Of a DNA stretch of 53,655 bases, positions 17,760 to 27,443 are shown piece after piece; positions within the stretch are counted from its first letter, which is position 1; each line of letters starts with the position of its first letter. The stretch spans positions 1 through 53,655 of the forward strand of contig CAMYKU010000019.1 in NCBI GenBank assembly GCA_947259105.1, read 5' to 3'. The position numbers and the translations under genes were made by a program. Source of the stretch: an uncultured Alphaproteobacteria bacterium. GTDB lineage: Bacteria > Pseudomonadota > Alphaproteobacteria > UBA8366 > JADFVY01. The notes under the pieces were generated by a model that saw nothing but the letters and a program-made list of their open reading frames with translations, did no database searches and was not told where the DNA came from.

Positions 17760-19619
17760 TCACCCCGCCACCGGCGCCGGCTCCACGAGCGGCTCGCCGG
17801 CTTCGTCGCCGCCGTTCCTCCCCTCCTGCTGGCGGCGCCACATCGCGGCGTAGGCGCCCTCCCTTGCCAGCAGGTCGGCATGACGCCCGCGCTCGACGAT
17901 GCGGCCCTCGACCAGCACCAGGATCTCGTCGGCGCCGACCACGGTCGAAAGCCGGTGGGCGATCATCAGCGTGGTGCGGTCGGCGGAAACCTCCTCGAGG
18001 CTCTTCTGGATTTCCTGCTCGGTGTGGGTGTCGAGCGCCGAGGTCGCCTCGTCGAACAGCAGAATCGAGGGTTGCTTGAGAATCGTGCGGGCGATGGCGA
18101 CACGCTGCTTCTCGCCGCCGGAGAGTTTCAGGCCGCGCTCGCCGACCCGCGTCTGGTAGCCGTCCGGCAGCGCCATGACGAACTCGTGGATACGGGCGAG
18201 CCGCGCCGCCTCCTCGATTTCGGCCGGGCTCGCATCGGGGCGGCCGTAGCGGATGTTGTAATAGATCGTGTCGTTGAAGAGCACCGTGTCCTGCGGCACG
18301 ATGCCGATGGCGGCGCGCAGGCTGGCCTGGCTGACATGGCGGATATCCTGGCCGTCGATGCGCACCGACCCGCCGGTCACATCGTAGAAGCGGAACAGGA
18401 TGCGGCTGATCGTCGACTTGCCGGCGCCAGACGGCCCGACAATGGCGACGGCCCGGCCCGGCGGCACGGTGAAGCTGACGCCGTGCAGGATCGGCCGCCG
18501 CGGATCGTAGCCGAAATCGACACTGTCGAAGACGATCTCGCTGCCGGTCGCCTGCAGCGCCGGCGCCCCCGGATCGTCCGCGACCTCCTGCTCCACCTTC
18601 AGGAGCCAGAACATCGCGTCCATGTCGGTCAGCGACTGGCGGATCTGGCGATAGACGAAGCCGAGGAAGTTGAGCGGCATGTAGAGCTGGATCAGATAGG
18701 CGTTGACCAGGACGAAGTCGCCGATCGTCATGGTGCCGTTGACGACGCCCGCCCCGGCCATGGTCATGATCGCGACCAGCCCGGCGCCGATGATGCCGGC
18801 CTGCCCGACGTTCAGCATGGCGAGGCTGACCTTGCTGCGGATCGCGGCGCCCTCGTAGGCCTGCAGGGCGACGTCGTAGCGCCGCGCCTCGTGCGGCTCG
18901 TTGCCGAAGTACTTGACGGTCTCGTAGTTGAGCAGGCTGTCGATCGCCTTGGTATTGGCCTCGGTGTCGCGGTCGTTCATCTCGCGCCGGAACTTGATGC
19001 GCCATTCGGTGACGACCAGCGAGAAGGCGATATAGCCGAAGATCGTCACCGCGGTGACCAGCGCGAACCAGATGTCGAACAGGCCCCAGAGAATGCCGCA
19101 GACCAGCAGGATCTCGAGAATCGTCGGCACGATGTTGAAGATCATGAAGTTCAACAGGAACTCGATACCCGAGACGCCGCGCTCGATGACACGGCTGAGG
19201 CCACCGGTCTGGCGGTCGAGGTGGTAGCGCAGGCTGAGCCGGTGCAGGTGCTCGAAGGTGCGCAGGGCCGAGGTCCGCATCGCCCGCTGGACGACCTTGG
19301 CGAACACCGCGTCGCGCATCTCCCCGAACGCGACGGCGAACATGCGCGCGAGGCCATAGGCGACCAGGAGGCCCACCGGCAGGGCGACGATGGCGCCGGC
19401 CGCGCCGGTCAGGATGTCGACCGCCTGCTTGTAGATTATCGGAATGTAGACGTTGGTGAGCTTCGCGCCGACGAGCAGCACCATGGCGACGACGACGCGC
19501 CCGCGCAGCTCCAGCGCACCGCGCGGCCACAGATACGGCAGCAACGTTGCGATCGCGCGCCACTCGTTGCTTTTCCTGGGCCGGTCTGAGGATTCCCTCA
19601 TCAGCTTTGGTTTGCGCAT
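17760..19619 (-). CDS. Atm1-type ABC exporter (half transporter, permease plus ATPase)
   Basis: A 619-residue protein. A six-helix permease domain spans about residues 40-330, with NVYIPIIYKQAVDIL at the start. The ATPase domain spans about 355-595 with Walker A GPSGAGKST, signature KLSGGEKQRVAIAR, Walker B ILLFDEATSALD and H-loop IAHRLSTV. RTTLMIAHRLSTVVGADEI and ALPDGYQTRVGERGLKLSG are typical of the Atm1/HMT1 group, which exports glutathione-linked metal or sulfur compounds. It acts as a homodimer in the inner membrane. It has its own promoter region, separate from the upstream mrp operon by 180 bases. Confidence 0.9.
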   Translation of the reverse strand: MRKPKLMRESSDRPRKSNEWRAIATLLPYLWPRGALELRGRVVVAMVLLVGAKLTNVYIPIIYKQAVDILTGAAGAIVALPVGLLVAYGLARMFAVAFGEMRDAVFAKVVQRAMRTSALRTFEHLHRLSLRYHLDRQTGGLSRVIERGVSGIEFLLNFMIFNIVPTILEILLVCGILWGLFDIWFALVTAVTIFGYIAFSLVVTEWRIKFRREMNDRDTEANTKAIDSLLNYETVKYFGNEPHEARRYDVALQAYEGAAIRSKVSLAMLNVGQAGIIGAGLVAIMTMAGAGVVNGTMTIGDFVLVNAYLIQLYMPLNFLGFVYRQIRQSLTDMDAMFWLLKVEQEVADDPGAPALQATGSEIVFDSVDFGYDPRRPILHGVSFTVPPGRAVAIVGPSGAGKSTISRILFRFYDVTGGSVRIDGQDIRHVSQASLRAAIGIVPQDTVLFNDTIYYNIRYGRPDASPAEIEEAARLARIHEFVMALPDGYQTRVGERGLKLSGGEKQRVAIARTILKQPSILLFDEATSALDTHTEQEIQKSLEEVSADRTTLMIAHRLSTVVGADEILVLVEGRIVERGRHADLLAREGAYAAMWRRQQEGRNGGDEAGEPLVEPAPVAG

Positions 19620-19800
19620 GCTCCCCCGGAATGGTTGCGTCGGCGCGGCGCCCCCCGGACGCCACTCCCTAGACTTAGGCGAAACGGCGCCGATTGCCAG
19701 CCCGCAATGGCGCGCCGGGCTTTGGCCCGATATGGAATCGCTGCCTCGATGCGCGGTTGCCGAGCATCCCCCGGAATGCTTTCGCGGCGTCGCCGACGGG

Positions 19801-21492
19801 TCAGACGTAATAGAGGATCAGGTAGATGCCCAGCAGGAACGCGACCCATAACGCCGTGCTGCCGGTCTGCCAGGTGCGCGCAAGTGGGCCCTGCGGGCCG
19901 TGATGCCGATAGAGCCGGGCGATGAAGCGCTCGATGCGGCGTTCGGCAGTGGCGATCAACCGTTCGCGGGTAGGGCGCCCGTAGGCCATCACGAAGCCGG
20001 CCGCGGCCGGCAACAGACGGCGGTACGACCAATCGAAGTCCAGGTTCACAGATCGCAGCTCCGGCGGGTAGATCCCGGTGCGCATGAGGACGGCGAAGGC
20101 CAGCGCCGAAAAGAGCAGGAGTTGGAGCTGTGTGATCACGTGCGTGGTCGTATACGGGGCGAAGTCCACCGGGTAGGGCAACAGCGCATAAAGCGGATCG
20201 GGCCATACGCCGATGGCGATGCACAGGAAGGCAGTGATGCCCATGGCGACCAGCATGTTGATCGGCGCCTCTTTGCAGCGAATGCCGGAATCGTGGGCGA
20301 AGAACGCGAAATACGGGATCTTGATGCCCGAGTGATGGAACACGCCCGCCGAAGCAAACAACAAGACGAGCCAGGTAACCGTGTAATGTCCCTCGGCCGC
20401 CGCGGTAAGGATCAGCGACTTGGATATGAAGCCGCTGAACAAAGGAAAGGCGGAGATGGACGCGGCGCCGACGATGCAGAAGCCGGTGGTCCACGGCATC
20501 GACTTGTAGAGCCCGCCGAGATCGGAGCCCTTGATGGTCCCGGTGCGCAGCAGCACGGCGCCCATCGACATGAACAGCAGCGCCTTGTAGAGAATATGCG
20601 AGAACGCGTGCGCCGCGGTGCCGTTGAGCGACAACTCGGTGCCGATGCCGATGCCGACGACCATGAAGCCAAGCTGGTTGTTCAGGCTGTAGGCGAGCAC
20701 GCGTCGCAGGTCGTTCTCGATCACCGCGTAGAAGATCGGAAACGCCGTCATCGTCGCACCGATCCAGATCAGCATCTCGGTCCCGGCGAAACCGCGGGCC
20801 AGCGCGTAGACCGCGAGTTTCGTGGTAAAGGCGCTCAGGAACACGGTCCCGGTGACGGTCGCTTCCGGATAGGCGTCCTGCAACCAGTTGTGCAGCAGCG
20901 GAAACGCGCATTTGATGCCGAATGCCAGGAAAATCAGGGTCCCCGCAAGGCCGTCGAGGCCCATCCTGTCGAAGGTGAGCGAGCCGGTCTCGGCGACGTG
21001 AAGAATGGCGCCAGCAAGCAGCAGGACCCCGGAGGCCACCTGGATGATCAGGTACCGCATGCCGGCGCTGTAGGCGCGCTCTGTCCGGCGTGCCCAGATC
21101 AGGAACACCGACGCGACTGCGGTGCCCTCCCAATAGACGAACAGCGTGATCAGGTCGCCGGCGAACACCGCGCCGATGGCGCTGCCGACGTAGACCATGC
21201 CGGCGACCGCCTGGACGCGGTCCGTGACGTGCAGCGCATAAACCACGCTCAGCAATGCGGCGATATGGAATATGTAACCGAAGAGCAGGCTCAATTTGTC
21301 GACACGGACGACTGCGAGCTGGTAGCCGAAGACTTCGAAAGCCCCGTAGATGCCGTGCTCGAGGCCGATCAGCCCCGCCAACCCGAGCACTGGCAAGGCG
21401 AGCAGATAGAGATTCCTCAGGCGCCCCGGCAGGACCGGCGCCACCAGCGCGCCGAGAACGAGCACCAGGCCGGGAGGGATGCTACCGATCAT
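19801..21492 (-). CDS. Third NuoL/M/N-type subunit of the Mrp-like antiporter
   Basis: A 563-residue proton-channel subunit with about 14-15 membrane segments. The antiporter core is clear: LITLFVYWEGTAVASVFLIW carries the key glutamate of helix 5, GIKCAFPLLHNWLQDAYPEA carries the helix 7 lysine and histidine, and HAFSHILYKALLFMSMGAVL carries the broken-helix lysine. It keeps a long polar C-terminus with one last membrane helix. It is the last gene of the operon and overlaps the 91-residue gene by 11 bases. Confidence 0.85.
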   Translation of the reverse strand: MIGSIPPGLVLVLGALVAPVLPGRLRNLYLLALPVLGLAGLIGLEHGIYGAFEVFGYQLAVVRVDKLSLLFGYIFHIAALLSVVYALHVTDRVQAVAGMVYVGSAIGAVFAGDLITLFVYWEGTAVASVFLIWARRTERAYSAGMRYLIIQVASGVLLLAGAILHVAETGSLTFDRMGLDGLAGTLIFLAFGIKCAFPLLHNWLQDAYPEATVTGTVFLSAFTTKLAVYALARGFAGTEMLIWIGATMTAFPIFYAVIENDLRRVLAYSLNNQLGFMVVGIGIGTELSLNGTAAHAFSHILYKALLFMSMGAVLLRTGTIKGSDLGGLYKSMPWTTGFCIVGAASISAFPLFSGFISKSLILTAAAEGHYTVTWLVLLFASAGVFHHSGIKIPYFAFFAHDSGIRCKEAPINMLVAMGITAFLCIAIGVWPDPLYALLPYPVDFAPYTTTHVITQLQLLLFSALAFAVLMRTGIYPPELRSVNLDFDWSYRRLLPAAAGFVMAYGRPTRERLIATAERRIERFIARLYRHHGPQGPLARTWQTGSTALWVAFLLGIYLILYYV

Positions 21493-21757
21493 AATAGTCC
21501 TCGTCCCGCTTCAGTACCCTGCGCAATTCCTTCGCCGCCAGCACCAGGCCGACACAGGCGACAAATCCGAAGATTCCGAAGAACCCGAACCATGCCTCGA
21601 ACGCGAAATGAACCTTCTTGTCATAGAGCGCGTCCGCTGCGAACAGCAGGAGGCATATCAGACAGAGCGTCCAGAAGACCTTGCTGACGTTGCGGGGATC
21701 GTCGAGCCAATAGCGCCTGTCCTTGTCCTTGGGCGTTCGATCCGTCGGCGGGGTCAT
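21482..21757 (-). CDS. Two-helix small membrane protein of the Mrp-like operon
   Basis: A 91-residue protein: charged N-terminus (about 1-24), hydrophobic helices near 26-43 and 52-72, charged C-terminal tail ending DYYDR. I do not recognise a classical Mrp subunit. It is placed between two antiporter-type subunits, overlaps the next gene by 11 bases and is probably a structural part of the complex. Confidence 0.65.
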   Translation of the reverse strand: MTPPTDRTPKDKDRRYWLDDPRNVSKVFWTLCLICLLLFAADALYDKKVHFAFEAWFGFFGIFGFVACVGLVLAAKELRRVLKRDEDYYDR

Positions 21758-21777
21758 GGCAGTTTCTCTTCCCTCGT

Positions 21778-23280
21778 TTACGGCGCGGCGATCTGCGCCA
21801 GCAGCGCGTAGATGCGATCGGCATAGAAGAACAATGCAATGCAGCCGAGCGCGGTCACGCAGAGCGGTACCAGGCAGAGTATGGGGGCTTCACGAATGCC
21901 TCTGTCCGGCTCCCTGCTTGTCGCCGCGGCGGCGCCGGCGGCTTGGGCAATCGGGACACGCGGTGGCAGGAAGAATGCGCGTGCGACGAGTGGCAGCAGA
22001 TAGGCGATGTTCAACAGCGAGCTGATCATCAGCGCCGCGACGAACACCAGCTGATGGGCTTCGACCGCGCCCAGTATCAGGTACCATTTGCTCCACACGC
22101 CGCCCATCGGCGGCAATCCGATAACGCTCAGCGCGCCGATCAGGAACGCGGTCAGGGTCACGGGCATCTGCCGGCCGATTCCGTCCATGTCGCTGATCTC
22201 GGTCTTGTGCAACGCGGTGTAAATGGCGCCGGCGCAAAAGAACAGGGTAATCTTGCCGAGGGCGTGCATGGCGATGTGCATGCCTGCCCCGATCACGCCC
22301 CAGCTGGTGGCAAGCGCAGCGCCCAGCACGACGTAGGAAAGCTGACTTACCGTAGAATAGGCGAGACGCGCCTTGAGGTTGTCCTTGGTCATCGCCACCA
22401 GCGAGGCGATCAATAGCGTCGCGGCGGCGACGTACATCAGCCATTCGCTGGCACCGGTGAGCGACAGGAACTCGATCCCGAAGACATAAACCACGACCTT
22501 GACGACACAAAAAACGCCGGCCTTGACCACGGCGACGGCATGGAGGAGCGCGCTGACCGGGGTCGGTGCCACCATGGCTGCCGGCAACCAGCGATGAAGC
22601 GGCATCAAGGCCGCCTTGCCGATTCCATAGGCGTAAAGCGCCAGCAGGGCCGCCGTCATCAGGCCGTCAGTGCGACCCGAGAGAATTCCGCCCGACCGGA
22701 AGTCGAGGGTGCCCGCGATCACCCAGGTCCACAGAATAGCGACGAGCAGCAAGCCGATCGAGGTCGATATCAGGATGCCGAGGTAAGTCCGCCCCGCCTT
22801 CATCGACTCCTCGTCGCCGTGATGCGTGACCAGAGGATAGGTCGACAGCGTCAATGCCTCATAGAATACGAACAGCGTCAGCAGGTTGCCGGCCAGGGCA
22901 ACGCCCATCGTGCTCGATAGCGCGATCGCGAAACAGACGTAGAAGCGGGTCTGGTTGTGCTCGTCGTTGCCCCGCATGTAGCCGATCGAATAGACCGAGG
23001 TGACGATCCAAAGCCCGGACGCGATCAGTGCGAACAGCATGCCGAGCGGCTCGACCTCGAAGGCCAGGGGCACGCCAGGCAGGGTCTGGATCAGGACCGC
23101 CGTCGGACGTGCCCCCGCGGCGACCGCGGGAACCAAGCTCAGGACGACCGCGAACAGGATGACCGCCGTGACGAGCGTCACCGTCTCGCGCAGATTTGGC
23201 CACCGGCCCGAGATCGCGATCAGCACGGCGCCCGCGAGCGGCACCAGGACGGCGGCTATGATGGCCTCGGCCGGGCTCAC
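21778..23280 (-). CDS. Second NuoL/M/N-type subunit of the Mrp-like antiporter
   Basis: A 500-residue membrane protein of the MrpD/NuoN group with about 14 segments. NLLTLFVFYEALTLSTYPLV has the helix 5 glutamate, GIGKAALMPLHRWLPAAMVAPTP (split here) the helix 7 lysine, and HALGKITLFFCAGAI the next lysine region. The start is GTG at 23278-23280, overlapping the stop of the upstream gene as GTGA. The open frame runs further upstream within that gene but the protein there looks unlike any membrane subunit. Confidence 0.88.
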   Translation of the reverse strand: MSPAEAIIAAVLVPLAGAVLIAISGRWPNLRETVTLVTAVILFAVVLSLVPAVAAGARPTAVLIQTLPGVPLAFEVEPLGMLFALIASGLWIVTSVYSIGYMRGNDEHNQTRFYVCFAIALSSTMGVALAGNLLTLFVFYEALTLSTYPLVTHHGDEESMKAGRTYLGILISTSIGLLLVAILWTWVIAGTLDFRSGGILSGRTDGLMTAALLALYAYGIGKAALMPLHRWLPAAMVAPTPVSALLHAVAVVKAGVFCVVKVVVYVFGIEFLSLTGASEWLMYVAAATLLIASLVAMTKDNLKARLAYSTVSQLSYVVLGAALATSWGVIGAGMHIAMHALGKITLFFCAGAIYTALHKTEISDMDGIGRQMPVTLTAFLIGALSVIGLPPMGGVWSKWYLILGAVEAHQLVFVAALMISSLLNIAYLLPLVARAFFLPPRVPIAQAAGAAAATSREPDRGIREAPILCLVPLCVTALGCIALFFYADRIYALLAQIAAP

Positions 23281-24758
23281 GGCGCGCTTCCCAGCAGGGT
23301 CTGCGCCGCCTGCCCGGCGGCACTGGTGGTAAGCCCGGCGTCGACACCGAAATAGACGTTGGCAGCGACCAGAATCCAGGTCGGTATCAGCAGGCTGAGT
23401 GGCGCCTCCTCGCGGACGTCCCGGTCCGCGGGCGGGGGCCGGAAATAGGCCTGCTCGACGACCCGCCAGACATAGATCACCGCGAGCAGCGACGATATCA
23501 CGATCAACGCCGCGACCGGCCACATGTTGCGCTCGAGTGCGGCCAGGACCAGATACCATTTACTGATGAAGCCGGCCGTTAGCGGCACGCCGATCAGGCT
23601 CAACCCGCCTCCGACGAAGGCCGCCGCGGTCCACGGCATTCGCTTCGCGAGCCCCGCGAAGTCGTCGATGTGCACCGAAGAGATGCGGTAGAAGACGCAG
23701 CCCATCGCGAGGAAGAGCGCGCCCTTCATCAGCGCGTGGTTGAACACGTGCAGGATCGAGGCAGTCAGTCCCTCGACAGTGACGAGGCTGATGCCCAGCA
23801 CCATGTAGCCGATCTGCGCGATGCTGGAGTACGCCAACATGCGTTTGACGTTCTCCTGGAAGATGGCGACGATGGAGGCCGTGAACATGGCCAGCACCGC
23901 CAGCACCGCCAACGGCGGGCCCATGGGCAGCACCGTAAACGAGAACTCGGCTCCGAAGACGGTGAAGAGGAAACGCAACAACGCATAGACCGCGACCTTG
24001 GTCGCCGTCGCCGCAAGGAAGGCGGTAACCACCGAGGGCGCGTAGGTATAGGCGTTCGGCAGCCACAGATGGAGCGGAAACAGGGCGAGTTTGAGCGACA
24101 GGCCGACAGTCAGGAACGCGAAGGCGACACGCACGCCGCGGACGTCCTCCAGCGCCGGCAGCCGCTGGGCGAGATCGGCCAAATTGAGCGTGCCGGTCGC
24201 CTGGTAGAGCAGGCCGACGCCGATCAGGTAAAGCGTTGCCCCGATGGTGCCGAGGATCAGATACTGGTATGCGGCATACAGCGCCCGCCGGTCACGTCCG
24301 AGGCTGATCAGGATGTAGGACGACAGCGACGAGATCTCGAGGAACACGAACAGGTTGAAGGCGTCGCCGGTGATGGTTACGCCGAGCAGGCCGGCGAGGC
24401 ACAGCAGATAGGCGGTATAGAACAGGTAGGCGCGGTCATTGCCGATCTCGCGCTCGACGCTCTTCGGCGCGTACAGCATCACGATCGCGCCGATCGCGGC
24501 GACGATCAGGGCGACGAACGCGTTGACCGCGTCGAGCCGGATTTCGATGCCCCAGGGCGGCGCCCAGCCGCCGACCGCATAGGACAGCGGTCCGCCAATC
24601 AGAACTTCGGCCAGCAGCAGGCCGGCGATGGCGAACGCTACCCAGGAAACCGCCAGCGCCGCGAGCCAGGCCAGGCGCGCGCCGCGCAACAGCACGCAGA
24701 CCGGCGCCATCAACAGCGGCAGGACCACCTGCAGGGCGGGAAAATGGGCCGCCAGCAT
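23277..24758 (-). CDS. MrpD-like Na+/H+ antiporter subunit
   Basis: A 493-residue subunit with about 14 membrane segments. ITGDAFNLFVFLEISSLSSY carries the helix 5 glutamate, SLKLALFPLHLWLPNAYTYA the helix 7 lysine, and FNHALMKGALFLAMG the broken helix. It looks the most like canonical MrpD of the three. The ATG at 24756-24758 overlaps the MrpC-like stop as ATGA, so I start there. Confidence 0.9.
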   Translation of the reverse strand: MLAAHFPALQVVLPLLMAPVCVLLRGARLAWLAALAVSWVAFAIAGLLLAEVLIGGPLSYAVGGWAPPWGIEIRLDAVNAFVALIVAAIGAIVMLYAPKSVEREIGNDRAYLFYTAYLLCLAGLLGVTITGDAFNLFVFLEISSLSSYILISLGRDRRALYAAYQYLILGTIGATLYLIGVGLLYQATGTLNLADLAQRLPALEDVRGVRVAFAFLTVGLSLKLALFPLHLWLPNAYTYAPSVVTAFLAATATKVAVYALLRFLFTVFGAEFSFTVLPMGPPLAVLAVLAMFTASIVAIFQENVKRMLAYSSIAQIGYMVLGISLVTVEGLTASILHVFNHALMKGALFLAMGCVFYRISSVHIDDFAGLAKRMPWTAAAFVGGGLSLIGVPLTAGFISKWYLVLAALERNMWPVAALIVISSLLAVIYVWRVVEQAYFRPPPADRDVREEAPLSLLIPTWILVAANVYFGVDAGLTTSAAGQAAQTLLGSAP

Positions 24759-25111
24759 CAGTCGTCGTCGCCCATTATGCCGAGTTCGTCCTCCTCGATC
24801 GTTCCGTAGGCCTCGTTGATGCGCACCACGAGGCTGAGGCCCAGCGCCGTGGTGGCGACGCCGACCACGATGGCGGTGAGGATCAGCACATGGGGCAGCG
24901 GGTTCGAATAGACCTCCACGCCCTCCGCGACGATCGGCGCGGTGCCGCCGGAAACCTTGCCCATGCTGATGTAAAAGACGAAGACCGAGGCCTGGAAGAT
25001 ATTCAGCCCGACGATCTTCTTCACCAGATTGCCGCGGGCGATCACGATGTAGAAGCCGGACATCATCAGGAAAATGACGATCCAGTAATTGTACAGACCG
25101 AGTAACTCCAT
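24758..25111 (-). CDS. MrpC-like subunit (NuoK homologue)
   Basis: A 117-residue protein with three membrane helices, like MrpC/MnhC and NuoK. Marks are IARGNLVKKIVGLNIFQASV and HVLILTAIVVGVATTALGLS, and an acidic C-terminal tail. It lies five bases downstream of the MrpB-like gene. Confidence 0.88.
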   Translation of the reverse strand: MELLGLYNYWIVIFLMMSGFYIVIARGNLVKKIVGLNIFQASVFVFYISMGKVSGGTAPIVAEGVEVYSNPLPHVLILTAIVVGVATTALGLSLVVRINEAYGTIEEDELGIMGDDD

Positions 25112-25116
25112 CGGTC

Positions 25117-25533
25117 CTACCGCCCGCGCCCGGCAAAGCCGAAGAAGATCGCCATCATGACCGAGGCCACGGTGATTCCGACACCGAGTTCGATCACCAG
25201 GATTCCGAGGTGCTGCCCGGCCACCGGATCGCCACTGAGCGCCGAGTAATCGAGGTAATTGCCGCCCTTCAGAATCGCCACCAGCCCGGTGCCGCCGAAG
25301 ATCAGGCCGCCCAGCGCGATCCCGGTGCGTACGGCCCAGTCGGGCGCGACACGGCGCGCCACATCGACGCCGAAGACCAGCGCATAGAGGATGAATGCGG
25401 ACGCGAAGATCACCCCGGCCTGGAATCCGCCGCCCGGCCCGTAGTCGCCGTGGAACTGCACGTAAAGCCCGAACAGCATGATGAACGGGATCAGCAACTT
25501 GGCGATCACCCGCAGGACCAGATGATGGGTCAT
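25117..25533 (-). CDS. MrpB-like subunit
   Basis: A 138-residue protein with four membrane segments. The string YVQFHGDYGPGGGFQAGVIF is the MnhB/MrpB signature (H-G-x2-x-P-G-G-G-F-Q-A-G). ATGA overlap with the gene upstream. It belongs to the same complex. Confidence 0.9.
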   Translation of the reverse strand: MTHHLVLRVIAKLLIPFIMLFGLYVQFHGDYGPGGGFQAGVIFASAFILYALVFGVDVARRVAPDWAVRTGIALGGLIFGGTGLVAILKGGNYLDYSALSGDPVAGQHLGILVIELGVGITVASVMMAIFFGFAGRGR

Positions 25534-26099
25534 GCGCCGCCCTCCCCGCTGTCCGACACGTCCTTGCCGGGGCTCCTGCGTTTCGCGGCCGAGAAAGCGA
25601 GCAGCACGCCGATGCCCGCGGTGAAGATCACCATCACCTCACCGAGCGTATCGAATCCGCGATAGCTCGCCAGGACGGCGGTGACGATGTTCGGCACGCC
25701 GGTCTCGCGCTGGCCATCGGCGAGGTATCGGTCCGCAACATGTTGGTGGATCGGCGCGGACGGATCGCCGTACTGCGGCATATCGAGGCTGCCATAGATC
25801 AGCGCCGCCCCGGTCACCAGCGCAACGAAGACAATCAGCGCGGTGTACAGCGGCTTGCGAATGTTCTCCTTTTCCTGGCTGGTGGTGAGCGCCAGCGCAC
25901 CGAGCGCCAGCACCGTCGAGATGCCGGCGCCGACTGCAGCTTCGGTGAACGCCACATCGACCGCATCCAGGACGACAAAAAGCGAGGCCGCCAGCAGGCT
26001 GTATATGCCGCCCAACATGACCACCGCGAACAGGTTCTGCAGCCGCACCAGCACGAAGACGGTCAATGCCATGAATGACAGCAGGATAATGTTGATCAA
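25530..26099 (-). CDS. DUF4040 / MrpA C-terminal-like subunit
   Basis: A 189-residue protein with about five to six membrane segments. Its N-terminal part (VMLGGIYSLLAASLFVVLDA, DVAFTEAAVGAGISTVLALG) resembles the DUF4040 piece that forms the C-terminal region of large MrpA. The second part has DTLGEVMVIFTAGIGVLLAF, the MrpB-N-like helix. So the tail of MrpA exists here as a separate gene. ATGA overlaps join it to its neighbours. Confidence 0.82.
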   Translation of the reverse strand: MINIILLSFMALTVFVLVRLQNLFAVVMLGGIYSLLAASLFVVLDAVDVAFTEAAVGAGISTVLALGALALTTSQEKENIRKPLYTALIVFVALVTGAALIYGSLDMPQYGDPSAPIHQHVADRYLADGQRETGVPNIVTAVLASYRGFDTLGEVMVIFTAGIGVLLAFSAAKRRSPGKDVSDSGEGGA

Positions 26100-26452
26100 C
26101 TCGTCAATGGCCCGTCACTCCTGTCGATCGTTTCGCAAGCGGTGCCGTCGCGGCGCCTCGGCTGGACACCACCAGACCACACCGCATTGGCCAGCGCATA
26201 GGTCGCGGTCGGGCTGGTGAACAGAATGAAAACAAGTATGATCAGCAGCTTGGCCGTCACAAGCGTGAAGCCACCCTGGACTGCCATGCCCGCAATGAAC
26301 AGACCGGCGCCCAGTGTATCCGTCATGCCCGCCGCATGCATGCGGGAATACACGTCCGGCAGGCGCAGCAGCCCGATCCCACCGGTGATCACGAAAAAAG
26401 ACCCGGCGATCAGCAGCAGCCAGCTCACCGCGTCCAGCACCGTTGCGATCAC
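26096..26452 (-). CDS. MrpG-like subunit
   Basis: A 118-residue protein with three membrane segments. FFVITGGIGLLRLPDVYSRM, MHAAGMTDTLGAGLF and LFTSPTATYALANA are the MnhG/PhaG signature. Start overlaps the mrpF stop as ATGA. The C-terminal tail is polar. Confidence 0.92.
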   Translation of the reverse strand: MIATVLDAVSWLLLIAGSFFVITGGIGLLRLPDVYSRMHAAGMTDTLGAGLFIAGMAVQGGFTLVTAKLLIILVFILFTSPTATYALANAVWSGGVQPRRRDGTACETIDRSDGPLTS

Positions 26453-26727
26453 GGCTCCCCCTTCCCGGCGCGGCCGAGATCGCCGTAGCGGAAGAATTTC
26501 AGTACGGCGATGGTGCCGATGAAATTGATCAACGCATAGACCAGCGCAATGTCGAGGAACTCCGGCCGCCCCATCAGGAAGCCGAGCACGGCGATCATCA
26601 GCACCGTCTTGGTGCCGAAGGTGTTCACCGCCAGAATCCTGTCGTAAAGGGTTGGCCCCATAAACGCGCGGAGCAGGACGAGCAGCATGGTGATCAGGAG
26701 CGCGGCCGCGGCGGCAGCAAACATCAT
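26449..26727 (-). CDS. MrpF-like subunit
   Basis: A 92-residue protein with three membrane segments. RAFMGPTLYDRILAVNTFGT and EFLDIALVYALINFIGTIAV are the MnhF signature. It overlaps both neighbours by four bases. Confidence 0.92.
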   Translation of the reverse strand: MMFAAAAAALLITMLLVLLRAFMGPTLYDRILAVNTFGTKTVLMIAVLGFLMGRPEFLDIALVYALINFIGTIAVLKFFRYGDLGRAGKGEP

Positions 26728-27233
26728 TCTCTCTCCCCTTCCGGGGTCGGCGCCGGTATGCCGGACACCTCCAGCCGGGTCACGCGCCGGTCCATCTCAC
26801 CGGCCGAGAGATCGTCGCCGACCTCGCGCGCGATCGCGTGGACCAGGATTTCCCCGTCCTCCAGCGACACGCTCACCGTGCCGGGGGTCAGGGTGATCGA
26901 GTTCGCGTAGATCACCTGGCCGAGTTCGCCGGCCTGGCTGGTCTTCAGACGGAACAGGGTCGGCGATATCGGAAGCGACGGCGACCAGACGCGCTTCGCG
27001 ACATCGATATTGGCCTTGACGATCTCGGCTCCCAGCCAGATCCAGTAGCCGAAGAAGCGTCCCCTCATGTGGATCGGAACGCTCTCGTGGTCGACCACGT
27101 CCATGCGCACCGCGATGGCCACGACAACGCCCACCGATACAAGGCCGAGTGTATTGATAAGCGGGGTATAATGCCCCGACAGCAGGAGCCAGATGACGAC
27201 CAGCCCGCCTGCCAATGACAAAACTCTCAGCAC
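26724..27233 (-). CDS. MrpE-like subunit, first gene of the operon
   Basis: A 169-residue protein with two N-terminal membrane segments and a cytoplasmic part. YWIWLGAEIVKANIDVAKRV and ANSITLTPGTVSVSLEDGEI are the MnhE signature. It is the first gene of the unit E-F-G-A'-B-C-D-D2-small-D3. The upstream 210-base gap to coxG must hold the promoter. Confidence 0.92.
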   Translation of the reverse strand: MLRVLSLAGGLVVIWLLLSGHYTPLINTLGLVSVGVVVAIAVRMDVVDHESVPIHMRGRFFGYWIWLGAEIVKANIDVAKRVWSPSLPISPTLFRLKTSQAGELGQVIYANSITLTPGTVSVSLEDGEILVHAIAREVGDDLSAGEMDRRVTRLEVSGIPAPTPEGERE

Positions 27234-27443
27234 GAAGCCTCCCCTGCGTCTGTCTCCCGATACGTTCGCCTTGTGGCGGCGAGTTGTGATCGTTTATAGG
27301 CAGGGCCCGTACCGGGCGTCAATCGCCGACGGAACATGGCGTCCTCCGGCCTGCGCCGGTCTTGCCGGACCCGCGATTGCCGACTAGTTTCGTGCCCTGT
27401 GCCGAACAGCGGCGACCCGTCAACCTCAAGAAAGGCCAGGATC

